Assembly (NCBI RefSeq): GCF_002259485.1
Contig: NZ_NPGA01000020.1
Span: 1-64,000, forward strand
DNA length: 64,000 nucleotides
Direction of reading: 5' to 3'
Source of the DNA: Rhodococcus sp. 14-1411-2a
GTDB lineage: Bacteria; Actinomycetota; Actinomycetes; Mycobacteriales; Mycobacteriaceae
The notes beneath the pieces are model-generated. The model did no database searches and was not told the origin of the DNA. It worked only from the letters and a program-made list of their open reading frames with translations. Positions within the stretch are counted from its first letter, which is position 1. The number at the start of each line of letters is the position of its first letter. The position numbers were made by a program, and so were the translations under genes. Positions 20,445 to 29,656 of this stretch are shown in pieces.

Positions 20445-21593
20445 TCAGTGAGTGTGAAGACGGACGAGACGGTCCGGGGAGAACGCGGATACGTCGACCT
20501 CGGGTTCGGTGCCTCGCGCCAGGGCCGAGAGAACCTGCCCCCACAGTGGCGCGAAGGTGAAGGAGTAGGTGCCGCCGGCCACGAAGAGGCCTGGGGCTGC
20601 GGCGAGTTCGCCGATGACCGGCATCTCGTCGGGGGTGGTGACCACGGGGCCGGTCCAGGTATCGAGTAGCGCATTCCGGGCGAGCGCAGGCAGAAGCCGT
20701 CGAACCTGCTCCAGATTTCCTGTGGTGCTGTCGGATCTGCTCGGGGCCGTCTCGCTGTCGTGGAACGCACCTGCTGGCCAACCGCCGCCGAGGACGAGGC
20801 GTCCCGTTCGGTCCTGTTTGATCGACATTCCCTCACCGACGTGTTGCACCAGCACTTCGAGTGTCAGAGGTGCGGCATCGAGCGAGTGCATCTGCAACGA
20901 GGTCGGGACGAGATCGAGCGATACCCCCGCCATAGCCGCGATCGGAGCCATCCACGGACCTGCAACGTCCATCACTACGGGTGCAATCCACGTTCCACCG
21001 TTGGTGCTCACTGTCCAGACATCACCGTCGCGGGCCAATCCGGTGACCGGTGTCGACGGATGTACAGACGCTCCTTCGGCCACGGCCTGACGTAACAGGG
21101 CAGGACCGGCGAGGTCGGGTTCTGCGAATCCGTCCCACGGACACCAGGTTGCGGCCTGAACGCTCGGGCCGAGCAGCGGTAGCGCCTGTCGAGCCTCGTC
21201 GCCGCTCAGTACCTCCGTCGGGATCCCCGCAGCTCGTTCCCATCGGTGCTTCGCGATGAGGGCGTGGACCTGCTCCTCGGTTTCGGCCACCATGAACCCG
21301 CCGCACCGGTTCAGCCCGAGACCGGGCACCGTCTCGTCCAGTGTGTTCCACAGCGAGCTCGTCGATTTCTGCAGTGGAAGCAGCTGTTCTACATCGACGG
21401 CTGTGCCCTGCCCGGGCCTGCGCGTATGGATGGTCTGGATGTGCAGGTTGCCTGCAGTCGTACCGGAGCCGGCGGTGTTGGGTAGGGTGCGATCGAGCAC
21501 AGCAACGCGGGATCCCGCGCGGGTGAGGGCGAGAGCCGTTGCTGCACCGACGATTCCGGCTCCGATGACAACGACGTCGACCTCAGACCGCAT
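20445..21593 (-). CDS. FAD-dependent DAO-family oxidoreductase
   Basis: A 382-residue flavoenzyme of the glycine/D-amino-acid oxidase family. The N-terminal dinucleotide motif is VVVIGAGIVGAATA (residues 7-20), a second conserved region is VLDRTLPNTAGSGTTAGN, and the C-terminal FAD motif is GLFVAGGTYSFTFAPLWG. Such enzymes oxidise secondary or primary amines at the alpha carbon. The gene overlaps the end of the aldolase-like gene by 11 bases and is followed by the AH_C-like gene. It probably oxidises an amine or N-substituted amino acid intermediate of the pathway, but the substrate is unknown. Confidence 0.88.
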   Translation of the reverse strand: MRSEVDVVVIGAGIVGAATALALTRAGSRVAVLDRTLPNTAGSGTTAGNLHIQTIHTRRPGQGTAVDVEQLLPLQKSTSSLWNTLDETVPGLGLNRCGGFMVAETEEQVHALIAKHRWERAAGIPTEVLSGDEARQALPLLGPSVQAATWCPWDGFAEPDLAGPALLRQAVAEGASVHPSTPVTGLARDGDVWTVSTNGGTWIAPVVMDVAGPWMAPIAAMAGVSLDLVPTSLQMHSLDAAPLTLEVLVQHVGEGMSIKQDRTGRLVLGGGWPAGAFHDSETAPSRSDSTTGNLEQVRRLLPALARNALLDTWTGPVVTTPDEMPVIGELAAAPGLFVAGGTYSFTFAPLWGQVLSALARGTEPEVDVSAFSPDRLVRLHTH

Positions 21594-22545
21594 GAACGGC
21601 TCCTACGGTCGCGTAGGCATCGTCGATACCCGATTCGACGATGACCGATTGCAGGGCGGCAAGCGTGTCGGCGTCGGTGACCGGCAGTAACGGTTCGCGC
21701 ACGGTGCCTCCCGGCTGGCCGAGAAGGTTCATCACGGCCTTCAGTTGGGGGATGGGGGAGGCGTACACGCCGCTGTAGTCCGAGGCGATGAGCCGGCCCG
21801 AGAACGCGCGATAACGATCGACCCACATGCGTGCGGTGTCGGCGTCACGTGCAGCGACGGCCTCGTAGAACGGCACCGCGAAGGGAGCGCCTACCCCGCC
21901 GCCGTCGATGTTGCCGTCCCCGCCCAGTTCGAGCAGCGTGGCAAGGCCGCGTCGATGCAGGAAACTCCCGAATACACGGACGCGATCGGACACGGCCTCG
22001 ACGGTATCGAGCATGGCGAGCCAATCACCGGTGCTGTCTTTGATCGCGACGACGTTCTCCAGGTCGGCCAGTCGAGAGAACAGGTCGGGTGAGGTCCCCA
22101 TGTCGACCGCAACGCCTCGTGGCCAGTTGTAGGCCATGAACGGCAACGATGTTGCGGTGCTGACGCTTCGGTAGTACTGATAGGTCTCTTCCGCCGAGGT
22201 GTGTACGTAGGGCGGAGGCGTCGCCAGTATGCCGTCCGCGCCGGCGGAAGCAGCGTGCTTCGCGAGCGCGGAGGACTGCGCAGCTGTGTACGCACTGACA
22301 CCGATCACAACAGGGAAGCGGCCTGCGACTGCATCGATCGACGCTTCCGCGACGGTCTTTCGTTCGTGGTCGCTCTGGCTGAACCATTCGCCTGTGCTGC
22401 CGTTCACGAGCACACCGTGAACACCCGTCTGCGCGTAGAGATTCATCAAGTCGAAAATTGCCTCGGTGTCGACGTCACCCGACTGCGTGAACGGTGTGGG
22501 GGCAGCGGGCCAGTAACCGGACCACGCGACATCATCGCGATTCAT
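21583..22545 (-). CDS. DapA/NanA-family lyase or hydrolase
   Basis: A 320-residue TIM-barrel class I aldolase-type protein. The Schiff-base lysine is Lys169 (VAIKDSTGD), the catalytic Tyr139 lies in FMAYNWP, and GSTGE (residues 49-53) binds the keto-acid carboxylate. The neighbouring genes are catabolic, and lysine biosynthetic genes are absent, so it is not the biosynthetic DapA. Family members cleave or dehydrate 2-keto acids. It is the first gene of the minus-strand operon, with AAAGG upstream of the ATG, and is divergent from the LacI regulator across 172 bp. Confidence 0.9.
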   Translation of the reverse strand: MNRDDVAWSGYWPAAPTPFTQSGDVDTEAIFDLMNLYAQTGVHGVLVNGSTGEWFSQSDHERKTVAEASIDAVAGRFPVVIGVSAYTAAQSSALAKHAASAGADGILATPPPYVHTSAEETYQYYRSVSTATSLPFMAYNWPRGVAVDMGTSPDLFSRLADLENVVAIKDSTGDWLAMLDTVEAVSDRVRVFGSFLHRRGLATLLELGGDGNIDGGGVGAPFAVPFYEAVAARDADTARMWVDRYRAFSGRLIASDYSGVYASPIPQLKAVMNLLGQPGGTVREPLLPVTDADTLAALQSVIVESGIDDAYATVGAVHAV

Positions 22546-22663
22546 GGGAGTGCCTTTCGGGCTCGGGACGATCGACGACGCGTCGTACCCGCATTTGTGG
22601 GATCGATTGCATAGACTGCCTTCGGGGTGGTCGAGTCGTCAAGCCGGAAACGTACTTGTAACG

Positions 22664-22675
22664 CGACCACGGTCG
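22664..22675. promoter_or_regulatory. Candidate operator palindrome between the aldolase and LacI genes
   Basis: CGACC-AC-GGTCG is a perfect 5-bp inverted repeat around a 2-base centre in the divergent intergenic region. Its position suits autoregulation by the LacI protein. It is short and GC-rich, so it may be chance. Confidence 0.3.
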
Positions 22676-22717
22676 AATATGTTTGTCCGAGGCGTGAAGC
22701 AAGAGAACGGAGAACCG

Positions 22718-23722
22718 ATGGCGGTCACCTTGATCGACGTTGCGAGCGCTGCTGGGGTTTCGCGCAGCACGGCATCACGCGCATTGAGTGGATCGTCACT
22801 GATCTCCGCGGAGACACGGGCAGCGGTCGAGGATGCGGCTCGGGTTCTCGGATATCGGCCGAACAGGGCTGCGAGTGCGCTGCGCTCGAACAGATCGCAC
22901 TTGATCGGTCTGGTCATGAACAACCTGCTCAACGCGACCTTTCACACCGTCGCCGAGGTGGTCCAGAAGAGAGCGGCAGCCAGCGGATTTCAAGTCCTGC
23001 TCTGCATCACCGATGCCGATCCGGCGCGTGAGAACGACGTCCTGGCCATGCTCGGCGAGCACGGCGTGGACGGCACGATCGTGATCGGCAGCGGTCGAAG
23101 TGCGGCGGCGTCGAATGCGCTTCTGGAACAGGGCCGCGCGGTGGTCAACCTGATCCGTTCGGTCAAGGGGAGTTCGGCGTCGACGGTGCTGGCAGACGAC
23201 GTCACGGGTGCTCGCGACGCGACGGCGCACCTGGTCGAGCTCGGGCACAGTCGGATCGGCTACATCGGTGGAAACGAGGATGCGACGTCCGGGCGTGAGC
23301 GCTACGAGGGCTATCGACTGGCGTTGGCCGACGCAGGTATTCCGGTCGACGAGACGATCGTCCGAAAAGGGCCGTTCACCACCGAATTCGGTGCCGAAGC
23401 GATCAACTCGCTACTGGATGCACCCCAGGCGATGACTGCTCTGTACGCAGCCAATCACGAGGCTGTCTTCGGCATCCTGCCCACGCTCGTCGGCAGGGGT
23501 GTCTCGGTGCCGGACGAGTTGTCGCTGATCTGCCACGAGGACATGCCGTGGCTCGCGATGTGGCAGCCGGCAATCACAGTCGTCGACAACGGCGCGGCCC
23601 AATTGGCCAACGTGGCCATGGACCTGTTGTTCCAGCAGATCAAGGACTCGGTCGAACCCGACGGGCGTACGTATCGAATCGGCGCTCGTCTGGTGGAGCG
23701 GGCGTCGTGTGCCGAACTGTGA
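22718..23722 (+). CDS. LacI-family transcriptional regulator
   Basis: A 334-residue repressor. The N-terminal helix-turn-helix LIDVASAAGVSRSTASRALSG is classic LacI, with the hinge helix at NRAASALRSN. A periplasmic-binding-protein-like effector domain follows from LIGLVMNNL. The ATG at 22718 has GGAG upstream; the longer open frame starts inside the aldolase promoter region and is not needed. It is divergent from the catabolic operon and upstream of the ABC importer, so it probably controls both. The effector should be the substrate or an intermediate of the pathway. Confidence 0.93.
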   Translation: MAVTLIDVASAAGVSRSTASRALSGSSLISAETRAAVEDAARVLGYRPNRAASALRSNRSHLIGLVMNNLLNATFHTVAEVVQKRAAASGFQVLLCITDADPARENDVLAMLGEHGVDGTIVIGSGRSAAASNALLEQGRAVVNLIRSVKGSSASTVLADDVTGARDATAHLVELGHSRIGYIGGNEDATSGRERYEGYRLALADAGIPVDETIVRKGPFTTEFGAEAINSLLDAPQAMTALYAANHEAVFGILPTLVGRGVSVPDELSLICHEDMPWLAMWQPAITVVDNGAAQLANVAMDLLFQQIKDSVEPDGRTYRIGARLVERASCAEL

Positions 23723-23768
23723 TCGACGTTCTCGGATCGCAGGAATGAGGAGCGCGATCACGTGCGAA

Positions 23769-23809
23769 CGGTTAACAGTTGATGTACCGCGTGTCGGCAG
23801 TGTTAACCG
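23769..23809. promoter_or_regulatory. Paired GTTAAC operator-like inverted repeat
   Basis: CGGTTAACA at 23769-23777 and its exact reverse complement TGTTAACCG at 23801-23809 lie in the 228-bp leader of the ABC importer. Each arm also contains the palindrome GTTAAC, and the two centres are 31 bases apart, about three helical turns. A-T-rich palindromes like this are rare in such GC-rich DNA. It is a good candidate binding site for the adjacent LacI regulator; that assignment is inference. Confidence 0.6.
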
Positions 23810-23950
23810 CGTTGACGCCTCCGAATTCGTCTGCGACGCTTGATGCAATCGATCCCAAAGGATCGACTCTTCTCGAACCACTCCATCATCGTCGCTGCCG
23901 CCCCGTCCTCGAACGTGTAGTGCTGCAGTCGATATCGAAAGGCTCGCTCA

Positions 23951-24811
23951 ATGCGCAAGTTAACAGGACTCGCCGCTATCGCTGTTGTGGTGGCCGGCCT
24001 CACTGCCTGTAGTTCCTCGGACGATTCCGCGGCCGCGCCGACGGATTGCACACCCACGCTCGGTGCTTCGGACCTCGCCGAAGAAGGCGTACTGACGATG
24101 GCCACCAACGCGACTCTTCCGCCGATGCAGTACGTCGATCCGAACGGCGACGTGATCGGCATGCGCGTCGACCTCGGTAAGGAGATCGCCAAGCGCCTGT
24201 GTCTGACGCCGAAGTTCGTCAACATCGAGTTCGAGGCACAGATTCCCGGTGTGCAGGCCGGCCGCTGGGACATGATCGACACCGGCATGTTCTACACGCC
24301 CGCACGGGCCGAGACCATCGATCTCGTTCCGTACGAGGTGCAGGCAGTCTCGATCTCGGTGCCCTCGGGCAACCCCGAATCGATCTCGAGCTTGGACGAT
24401 CTGGCGGGCAAGACCATCGGGGTCGAAGCGCCCGGATACGAGTTCGACACGTTGACCGCCATGGCCGAGGAATTTGCAGCCGAAGGAAAGCCGGCGCTGA
24501 CGGTGCAGACGTTCAAGACCAATGCCGATGCCTATCAAGCGCTTTCGGCGGGACAGCTCGACGGCACCTCCATCGTCGAGTCGGTCACGTCGTTCTACCA
24601 GGAAGACGGACGCTTCGAGACAGCCGTCGGTGGAATCAACGAGGCACCCCTTGCCATGGGATTCGCCAAGGGCAGCAAATCGTCCGCTGAGGTGGCGCGT
24701 GTGCTCTCGGAGATGAGGAGCGATGGTTATCTGCCCGATCTGTTCGAGCAGTACGACGTCACCGGATACGAGGGCGATATCGCCGTCAGCACCGGTCCTC
24801 TCGACAGCTGA
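23951..24811 (+). CDS. Amino-acid-type ABC transporter substrate-binding lipoprotein
   Basis: A 286-residue family 3 solute-binding protein. The signal peptide ends in the lipobox LTAC with Cys20, so it is anchored outside the membrane. The motifs MATNATLPPMQYVD, GMRVDLGKEIAKRL and VQAGRWDMIDTGMF are those of polar-amino-acid binding proteins. It begins an importer operon with a permease and an ATPase. Given the neighbouring catabolic operon, the ligand may be an amino-acid derivative or small ureide. That link is inferred from neighbourhood. Confidence 0.92.
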   Translation: MRKLTGLAAIAVVVAGLTACSSSDDSAAAPTDCTPTLGASDLAEEGVLTMATNATLPPMQYVDPNGDVIGMRVDLGKEIAKRLCLTPKFVNIEFEAQIPGVQAGRWDMIDTGMFYTPARAETIDLVPYEVQAVSISVPSGNPESISSLDDLAGKTIGVEAPGYEFDTLTAMAEEFAAEGKPALTVQTFKTNADAYQALSAGQLDGTSIVESVTSFYQEDGRFETAVGGINEAPLAMGFAKGSKSSAEVARVLSEMRSDGYLPDLFEQYDVTGYEGDIAVSTGPLDS

Positions 24812-24841
24812 TCCGACCAACGCAAGTCGAAAGGCACCCCC

Positions 24842-25582
24842 ATGTGGTCCTGGGACGCATTCTTCTCCATCCTGACGAGCACCCAGCTGCTCGAAGGCGC
24901 ATGGGTCACTATCTGGCTCACCGTAGTCAGCATGATTTTCGGACTCGCTCTCGCAGTGGTGGTGGCCTCCGCGCGATCGTCCAAGCTCGTACCCCTGCGG
25001 ATAGTCGCCGGGTTCTACGTGTGGCTGATGCGCGGCACGCCTCTACTGGTGCAGTTGGTGATCATCTACACCGGACTGCCTCAGGTCGGCATCAAACTGG
25101 GCGTGATCGAGGCGGCACTCGTCGGCCTGGTTCTCAACGAAGCCGCATACCTGTCGGAAATAGTGCGTTCCGGATTGCTGTCGGTTCCCACCGGACAAAC
25201 GGAAGCGGCACGGGCCCTCGGTATGTCACCCACGAAGGTCTTCCGCGTGGTGGTTCTCCCTCAGGCACTGCGGGTGATGATTCCTCCACTCGGCAACAGC
25301 TTCAACGGGCTGCTCAAGACCACAACGCTGGTGTCGGTCATCTCAGTACAGGAGTTGCTGCGACGGACACAGTTCTTGGTGCAGGTGAATTTTCGAGTGC
25401 TGGAGGGGCTCTGCGCGGCAGCGTTGTACTTCCTGGTGCTGACAACTCTGTGGGGGTTGATTCAGAAGATGATCGAAGTACGAGTAGGACGTGGATACGA
25501 CCGCAATTACCGCCGTAAGGGCGGCCCGTCGAGTCCGAAGCTCGACGACAGCGCGATGAAAGCCGAGGCTGTGAACCGATGA
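24842..25582 (+). CDS. Amino-acid-type ABC transporter permease
   Basis: A 246-residue inner-membrane protein of the HisM/GlnP family with about five transmembrane helices. The cytoplasmic EAA loop [27 protein letters not shown] contacts the ATPase. AAAGG precedes the start. The C-terminal 35 residues are a basic, hydrophilic tail. A single permease gene implies a homodimeric pore. It is coupled to the ATPase gene by an ATGA overlap. Confidence 0.93.
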   Translation: MWSWDAFFSILTSTQLLEGAWVTIWLTVVSMIFGLALAVVVASARSSKLVPLRIVAGFYVWLMRGTPLLVQLVIIYTGLPQVGIKLGVIEAALVGLVLNEAAYLSEIVRSGLLSVPTGQTEAARALGMSPTKVFRVVVLPQALRVMIPPLGNSFNGLLKTTTLVSVISVQELLRRTQFLVQVNFRVLEGLCAAALYFLVLTTLWGLIQKMIEVRVGRGYDRNYRRKGGPSSPKLDDSAMKAEAVNR

Positions 25583-26367
25583 CGAGTGCGACGTCTGCGA
25601 CCACGAAGGCCACGACGATGGTCGAGGTCAGGAATATGACGAAGGCCTACAACGATCTCGTCGTCCTCGACGACATCGATTTCACGGTGGACAAAGGGGA
25701 AGTGGTCCTGCTCCTCGGGCCGTCGGGAAGTGGAAAGAGCACCCTGCTGCGCACGCTCAACTGCCTCGAGACGATCGAATCCGGGACCGTCCGAGTGTGC
25801 GGCGAGATGATGGGCTTCTCGGAAGGCGCCAAGCGAACGCCGCTGTCGGAGGCGCAGATCGCCAAGCAGCGGCACCACACAGGAATGGTGTTCCAGAGCT
25901 TCAACCTGTTTCCGATGATGACGGCGCTGGATAACGTCGCATCGGGTCCACGTCATGTCCTCGGTACGCAGAAGGACAAGGCGCGCAGGCAAGCTCAGGA
26001 ACTGCTCGACCTCGTCGGCCTGTCGGACAAGGGGGAGAACTACCCGTCACAACTGTCCGGTGGTCAGCAGCAACGCGTGGCGATCGCCCGAGCGTTGGCG
26101 ATGAAGCCCGAAGTGATGCTGTTCGACGAGCCCACGTCAGCCCTCGATCCCGAGATGGTCAACGAGGTCCTCGACGTCATGCTTCGACTGCGCGACGAGG
26201 GCATGACGATGGTGGTGGTCAGCCACGAAATGGGCTTCGCGAAAGCGGCCGCAGACAGGGTCGTCTTCATGAGCGACGGGAAGATCGTGGAAGAGGCACC
26301 TCCCGGTGAGTTCTTCGACAATCCCAAAAGCGCTCGTACACAACAATTCTTGAGTCGTATTCTCTGA
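25579..26367 (+). CDS. Amino-acid-type ABC transporter ATPase
   Basis: A 262-residue GlnQ/HisP-type ATPase. Walker A GPSGSGKS is at residues 47-54, the signature is [10 protein letters not shown], Walker B is [12 protein letters not shown], and the switch His lies in VVVSHEMGF. It energises the permease encoded just before it and ends the operon. No terminator hairpin is obvious behind it. Confidence 0.94.
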   Translation: MTSATSATTKATTMVEVRNMTKAYNDLVVLDDIDFTVDKGEVVLLLGPSGSGKSTLLRTLNCLETIESGTVRVCGEMMGFSEGAKRTPLSEAQIAKQRHHTGMVFQSFNLFPMMTALDNVASGPRHVLGTQKDKARRQAQELLDLVGLSDKGENYPSQLSGGQQQRVAIARALAMKPEVMLFDEPTSALDPEMVNEVLDVMLRLRDEGMTMVVVSHEMGFAKAAADRVVFMSDGKIVEEAPPGEFFDNPKSARTQQFLSRIL

Positions 26368-26499
26368 CGGGCGTAAGTGGCACCGACCATGCGTGCCGTA
26401 GGTCGAATGAATGAATGTCGAGCGAGGACGACTCACATTGCCACCCGGTGCATAGGGTGAGCAGTCGGAGTCCGTTTTGTCCGACAGGAGCGTGTCAGC

Positions 26500-28491
26500 G
26501 TGAGTTCACCCATCCTCGCCAAGGGCCAGAACATTTCCCTGCCGGACGAGGTGACCGAGCTGGATGTCATCGTGTCGTGGGTCGATCCGGAGCGAGATCT
26601 CGATGCGTCTGCGCTGCTGGTGAATTCGAGCGGGCACGTTCGGTCCGACGCAGACTTCGTCTTCTACAACCAGCCGGAGTCCGAGGACGCGACCGTACGA
26701 TACCGCGGGAGCAGTAGCACCGACGAAGGCAAACAGGAACGAGTGTCGATTCACCTCGATTCTCTCGCAGCCGAAGTCGACAAGGTGGTCATCGCGGGTA
26801 GCTCCGACGACGTTCCGTTGGGTGAGTTCGGGAAACTGTCGATGCAGGTGCGGGATCAAACCGGTTCTGTGCTCGGGGAGTTCCTCACCGCCGATGCGTC
26901 GTCGGAACGTGCGTTGGTGTTCGGCGAGGTGTATCGGCGGAACGGCGCATGGAAACTGCGGGCGGTCGGACAGGGCTGGGAAACCGGTCTCGGCGGTCTT
27001 GCGCAGGACTTCGGAGTCGACGTCGACGACAGCGAGCCCGAAACCTCGGAGAACGACGTGGTCGTGGTCGAGGTCGCTGACTCGCATGTTCAGGCCGTGG
27101 ACACGACCGGTGAGATCGTCGACGTCTCGGTCGTCGATGTCGAACTGCCGAAACGTGGCGTTCGCACCAAGAAGCCCATTGCCAAGAAGGTCACGCCGCC
27201 TCGGTTCACCCTGGCCGGAGGAGAATCGTGGCAGACGGCTCGCCTGTTCTCTGTTTCCGGTGTCGGATCCGGTGAGGAGCAGGAGAAGAGGGCCACCTCG
27301 GCACTGATCGCGACGATGCAGGCGGTTCGTCCGTTCGCTCGCGCAATCTGCGCACATGCCGGAGCGCCATCCGGTCCCTTCGAGGGCTATCTCGAAGTGC
27401 AGTTCGCCAAGGGCGAGGGCAAAGTCATCCCCGACGGTGTGTTCCGGGTATCGCGCGCGGGCCAAGTGTGGACCGCGTTGCTGGAAGTGAAGACCGGCAC
27501 CGGCAAGCTGCAGAAAGAGCAGCTCGAGAATTACCTCGATGTCGCGAAGAGGCACAGGTACGAGACCGTTCTGAGTTTGTCCAACGACATACCTGCCTCC
27601 GCCGGTGAGCTTCCGGTCCAGGTGAACAAGACCAAGCTGAACAAGGTATCGCTGCGGCATATTTCATGGTCCGAGGTCATTCACGAGGCTCGCATGTTGT
27701 TGTCACACGGCGACCTTGCCGATTCTCTTCAGGTATGGATTCTGAGCGAATTCGTCCGGTACCTGACGCACCCTAAGTCCGGCGCGACGGAGTTCGTCGA
27801 CATGGGTCGCCATTGGGTGGCAGTTCGTGACTCCGTCACCGCCGGAACCCTCCGCGCGAGTGATGTCAAAGCGTTGTCGGTCGCGAACACGTGGGCGTCG
27901 CTGTCCAGGCACCTGGCCCTGCGGATGACCGCCGATCTCGGCGTTCCGGTGAAGCACCACCTCCCGAGGAAATTCAGCGGAGATCCCCAGGCGCGCAACG
28001 AGTACATCGTCGAGCAGCTCGTTGTCTCCGGGTGTCTCTCGGCCACATTGCGCATTCCGGATGCCGCCGGAGATGTCACTGTCGAAGCGGATATGCGTAC
28101 CAACAAGATTCAGTGCAGTACCGCAGTCGACGCGCCGACCGACGGAACCGCGCTCCGGCGAGCGTCGTGGCTACTCAAGCAACTGAAGAACGCTCCCGCC
28201 GATATCTTGGTCGAAGCCGTGTTCGCAGACGCAAGCGAAATATCGTGCGAGAACCTGGCGACCGTGCGAGCGGATGCCAAATCGTTGACCGCAGGCCGAT
28301 CCAGCGAATTGCAGTATTTCACGCTGACGTCACCGACCAAGATGGGCAGCAAGCGCTCGGGATCCGCGGCCAGCTTCATCGGTAGCGTGACCGATGGTCT
28401 AGACGCCTTCTATCGCGATGTCGTTCAACCTCTGAAGCCATGGGTCCCGTCGGCACCGGGAACGTCCTCGGTCGACACCGTGGTCGACTGA
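26500..28491 (+). CDS. TerD-domain protein fused to a PD-(D/E)xK nuclease-like domain
   Basis: A 663-residue protein. Residues 1-165 form a TerD-type domain, with LAKGQNISLP at the start and IVSWVDPERDLDASALLV, typical of calcium-binding tellurite-resistance/stress proteins. After an acidic linker (about 170-235), residues 265-390 carry a restriction-endonuclease-like core: P311-D312 in IPDGVF, Glu329 and Lys331 in LLEVKTG, then the EQLENYLDVAKRHRY helix. A C-terminal region of about 260 residues has no domain I recognise. TerD proteins fused to nuclease or other effector domains have been grouped with Ter-linked stress and phage-response systems. No other ter genes lie nearby, and it is a single-gene unit. 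The GTG start has AGGAG upstream. Confidence 0.82.
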   Translation: MSSPILAKGQNISLPDEVTELDVIVSWVDPERDLDASALLVNSSGHVRSDADFVFYNQPESEDATVRYRGSSSTDEGKQERVSIHLDSLAAEVDKVVIAGSSDDVPLGEFGKLSMQVRDQTGSVLGEFLTADASSERALVFGEVYRRNGAWKLRAVGQGWETGLGGLAQDFGVDVDDSEPETSENDVVVVEVADSHVQAVDTTGEIVDVSVVDVELPKRGVRTKKPIAKKVTPPRFTLAGGESWQTARLFSVSGVGSGEEQEKRATSALIATMQAVRPFARAICAHAGAPSGPFEGYLEVQFAKGEGKVIPDGVFRVSRAGQVWTALLEVKTGTGKLQKEQLENYLDVAKRHRYETVLSLSNDIPASAGELPVQVNKTKLNKVSLRHISWSEVIHEARMLLSHGDLADSLQVWILSEFVRYLTHPKSGATEFVDMGRHWVAVRDSVTAGTLRASDVKALSVANTWASLSRHLALRMTADLGVPVKHHLPRKFSGDPQARNEYIVEQLVVSGCLSATLRIPDAAGDVTVEADMRTNKIQCSTAVDAPTDGTALRRASWLLKQLKNAPADILVEAVFADASEISCENLATVRADAKSLTAGRSSELQYFTLTSPTKMGSKRSGSAASFIGSVTDGLDAFYRDVVQPLKPWVPSAPGTSSVDTVVD

Positions 28492-28540
28492 CCGGACCAA
28501 CCACACCGAACCCCCGTCGTGTTGGTTAGTCTATCCCAAC

Positions 28541-28559
28541 ATAGGCAACGTTTGCCTAA
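28541..28559. promoter_or_regulatory. Iron box (DtxR/IdeR-type operator) upstream of siderophore-binding gene
   Basis: ATAGGCAACGTTTGCCTAA contains a 7-bp inverted repeat, TAGGCAA with TTGCCTA around CGT. It matches the IdeR consensus TTAGGTTAGGCTAACCTAA at 12 of 19 positions by my count. It lies 19 bases before the ATG of the siderophore-binding lipoprotein. Repression by iron-loaded IdeR/DtxR is the expected effect. Confidence 0.72.
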
Positions 28560-28578
28560 CTTGGATGATGGGGAAAGA

Positions 28579-29622
28579 ATGCGGACCTTCAGAATTTCAA
28601 CGACTCGAACGCGGGGATCTCGGCGCACACTGGCGGCGACATTCGCAGTGCTCTCGATGGTGGGCGTCACCGCGTTGAGCGGATGTTCCTCTTCGGACAA
28701 CGAGCCGGGGGAGTCGAACACGACCACTTCGGAGTCCGGCTTCAGCTACATGGACGGCCGCGGCGAAACCGTCGAACTCGACGCGGTGCCGTCACGCATC
28801 GTGGCCAGCGAACAGGCTGCCGCAGCGTTGATCCCGCTGGGCATCAAGCCGGTCGGCATCTGGGGAGGAAGCTCCTTCGAGTCGTCGATCCCGCTGCGCG
28901 GACTCGATCTCGACGGCATCGAAAGCGTGGGACAGGCATACGGCGACATCGACGTCGAACAGGTCGCGGCCCTCGATCCCGATGTGCTCATCACCGGCTG
29001 GTACGCCGGGGACGCCTACGGCGGCCTCGGTCTGGAAACATCCGACCTCGCCAACCAACTCGAGCAGGTCGCACCGTTCCTTGCTGTCTCCGCGCAGAAG
29101 CCCTCCTCCGAGACCCTGAAGGACTACGAGACACTGGCCACCGAACTCGGTGCCGACGTCGATACCGACGCGAACCGGGCCGACCGTGAGGCCTACGACT
29201 CCGCTGTCGCCGACCTGAAGGAAGCAATTGCTGCCAAGCCGGGTCTGACCGCGATGGCCATCTCCCCGTCGGACCAGTACTACGTCGCGATCAACGACGA
29301 GTTCCCCGAACTGCGTGACTACCAGAACTGGGGTCTGACGCTTCTCGAGTCCGACGTTCCCCGCGCCGCCGACTCGGGATCCTTCACGCCCGTGAGTTGG
29401 GAGAATGTCGGCCAGTATCAGCCGAATCTCATTCTGCTGGACACTCGTTCGTACTCGACCCCGCTGGCCGAACTGGAAGCCGACCGTCCGACCTGGGCCC
29501 TGGTGAAGGCTGCGGAGGCCGGAAACATCGCCGACTGGACCACCGACGCGACCAACAACTACGCGAGCTACACCGCGCAGATCGTCGACCTGACGGCGGC
29601 GATCGACAAGACGACCGTCTAG
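28579..29622 (+). CDS. Iron-siderophore ABC transporter substrate-binding lipoprotein
   Basis: A 347-residue FepB/FhuD-type binding protein. A long basic n-region and hydrophobic core lead to the lipobox LSGC with Cys36. The mature part shows the class III binding-protein layout: RIVASEQAAAALIPLGIKPVG at the front, DPDVLITGWY, and QYQPNLILLDTRSY in the second lobe. GGGGAAAG precedes the ATG. An iron box lies directly upstream. It converges on the NRPS operon, and the two share a terminator hairpin. No permease or ATPase for uptake is adjacent, so those must be encoded elsewhere. Confidence 0.9.
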   Translation: MRTFRISTTRTRGSRRTLAATFAVLSMVGVTALSGCSSSDNEPGESNTTTSESGFSYMDGRGETVELDAVPSRIVASEQAAAALIPLGIKPVGIWGGSSFESSIPLRGLDLDGIESVGQAYGDIDVEQVAALDPDVLITGWYAGDAYGGLGLETSDLANQLEQVAPFLAVSAQKPSSETLKDYETLATELGADVDTDANRADREAYDSAVADLKEAIAAKPGLTAMAISPSDQYYVAINDEFPELRDYQNWGLTLLESDVPRAADSGSFTPVSWENVGQYQPNLILLDTRSYSTPLAELEADRPTWALVKAAEAGNIADWTTDATNNYASYTAQIVDLTAAIDKTTV

Positions 29623-29656
29623 ATCCACCACTTCGGATCGAAATCCGATCCGAGCG

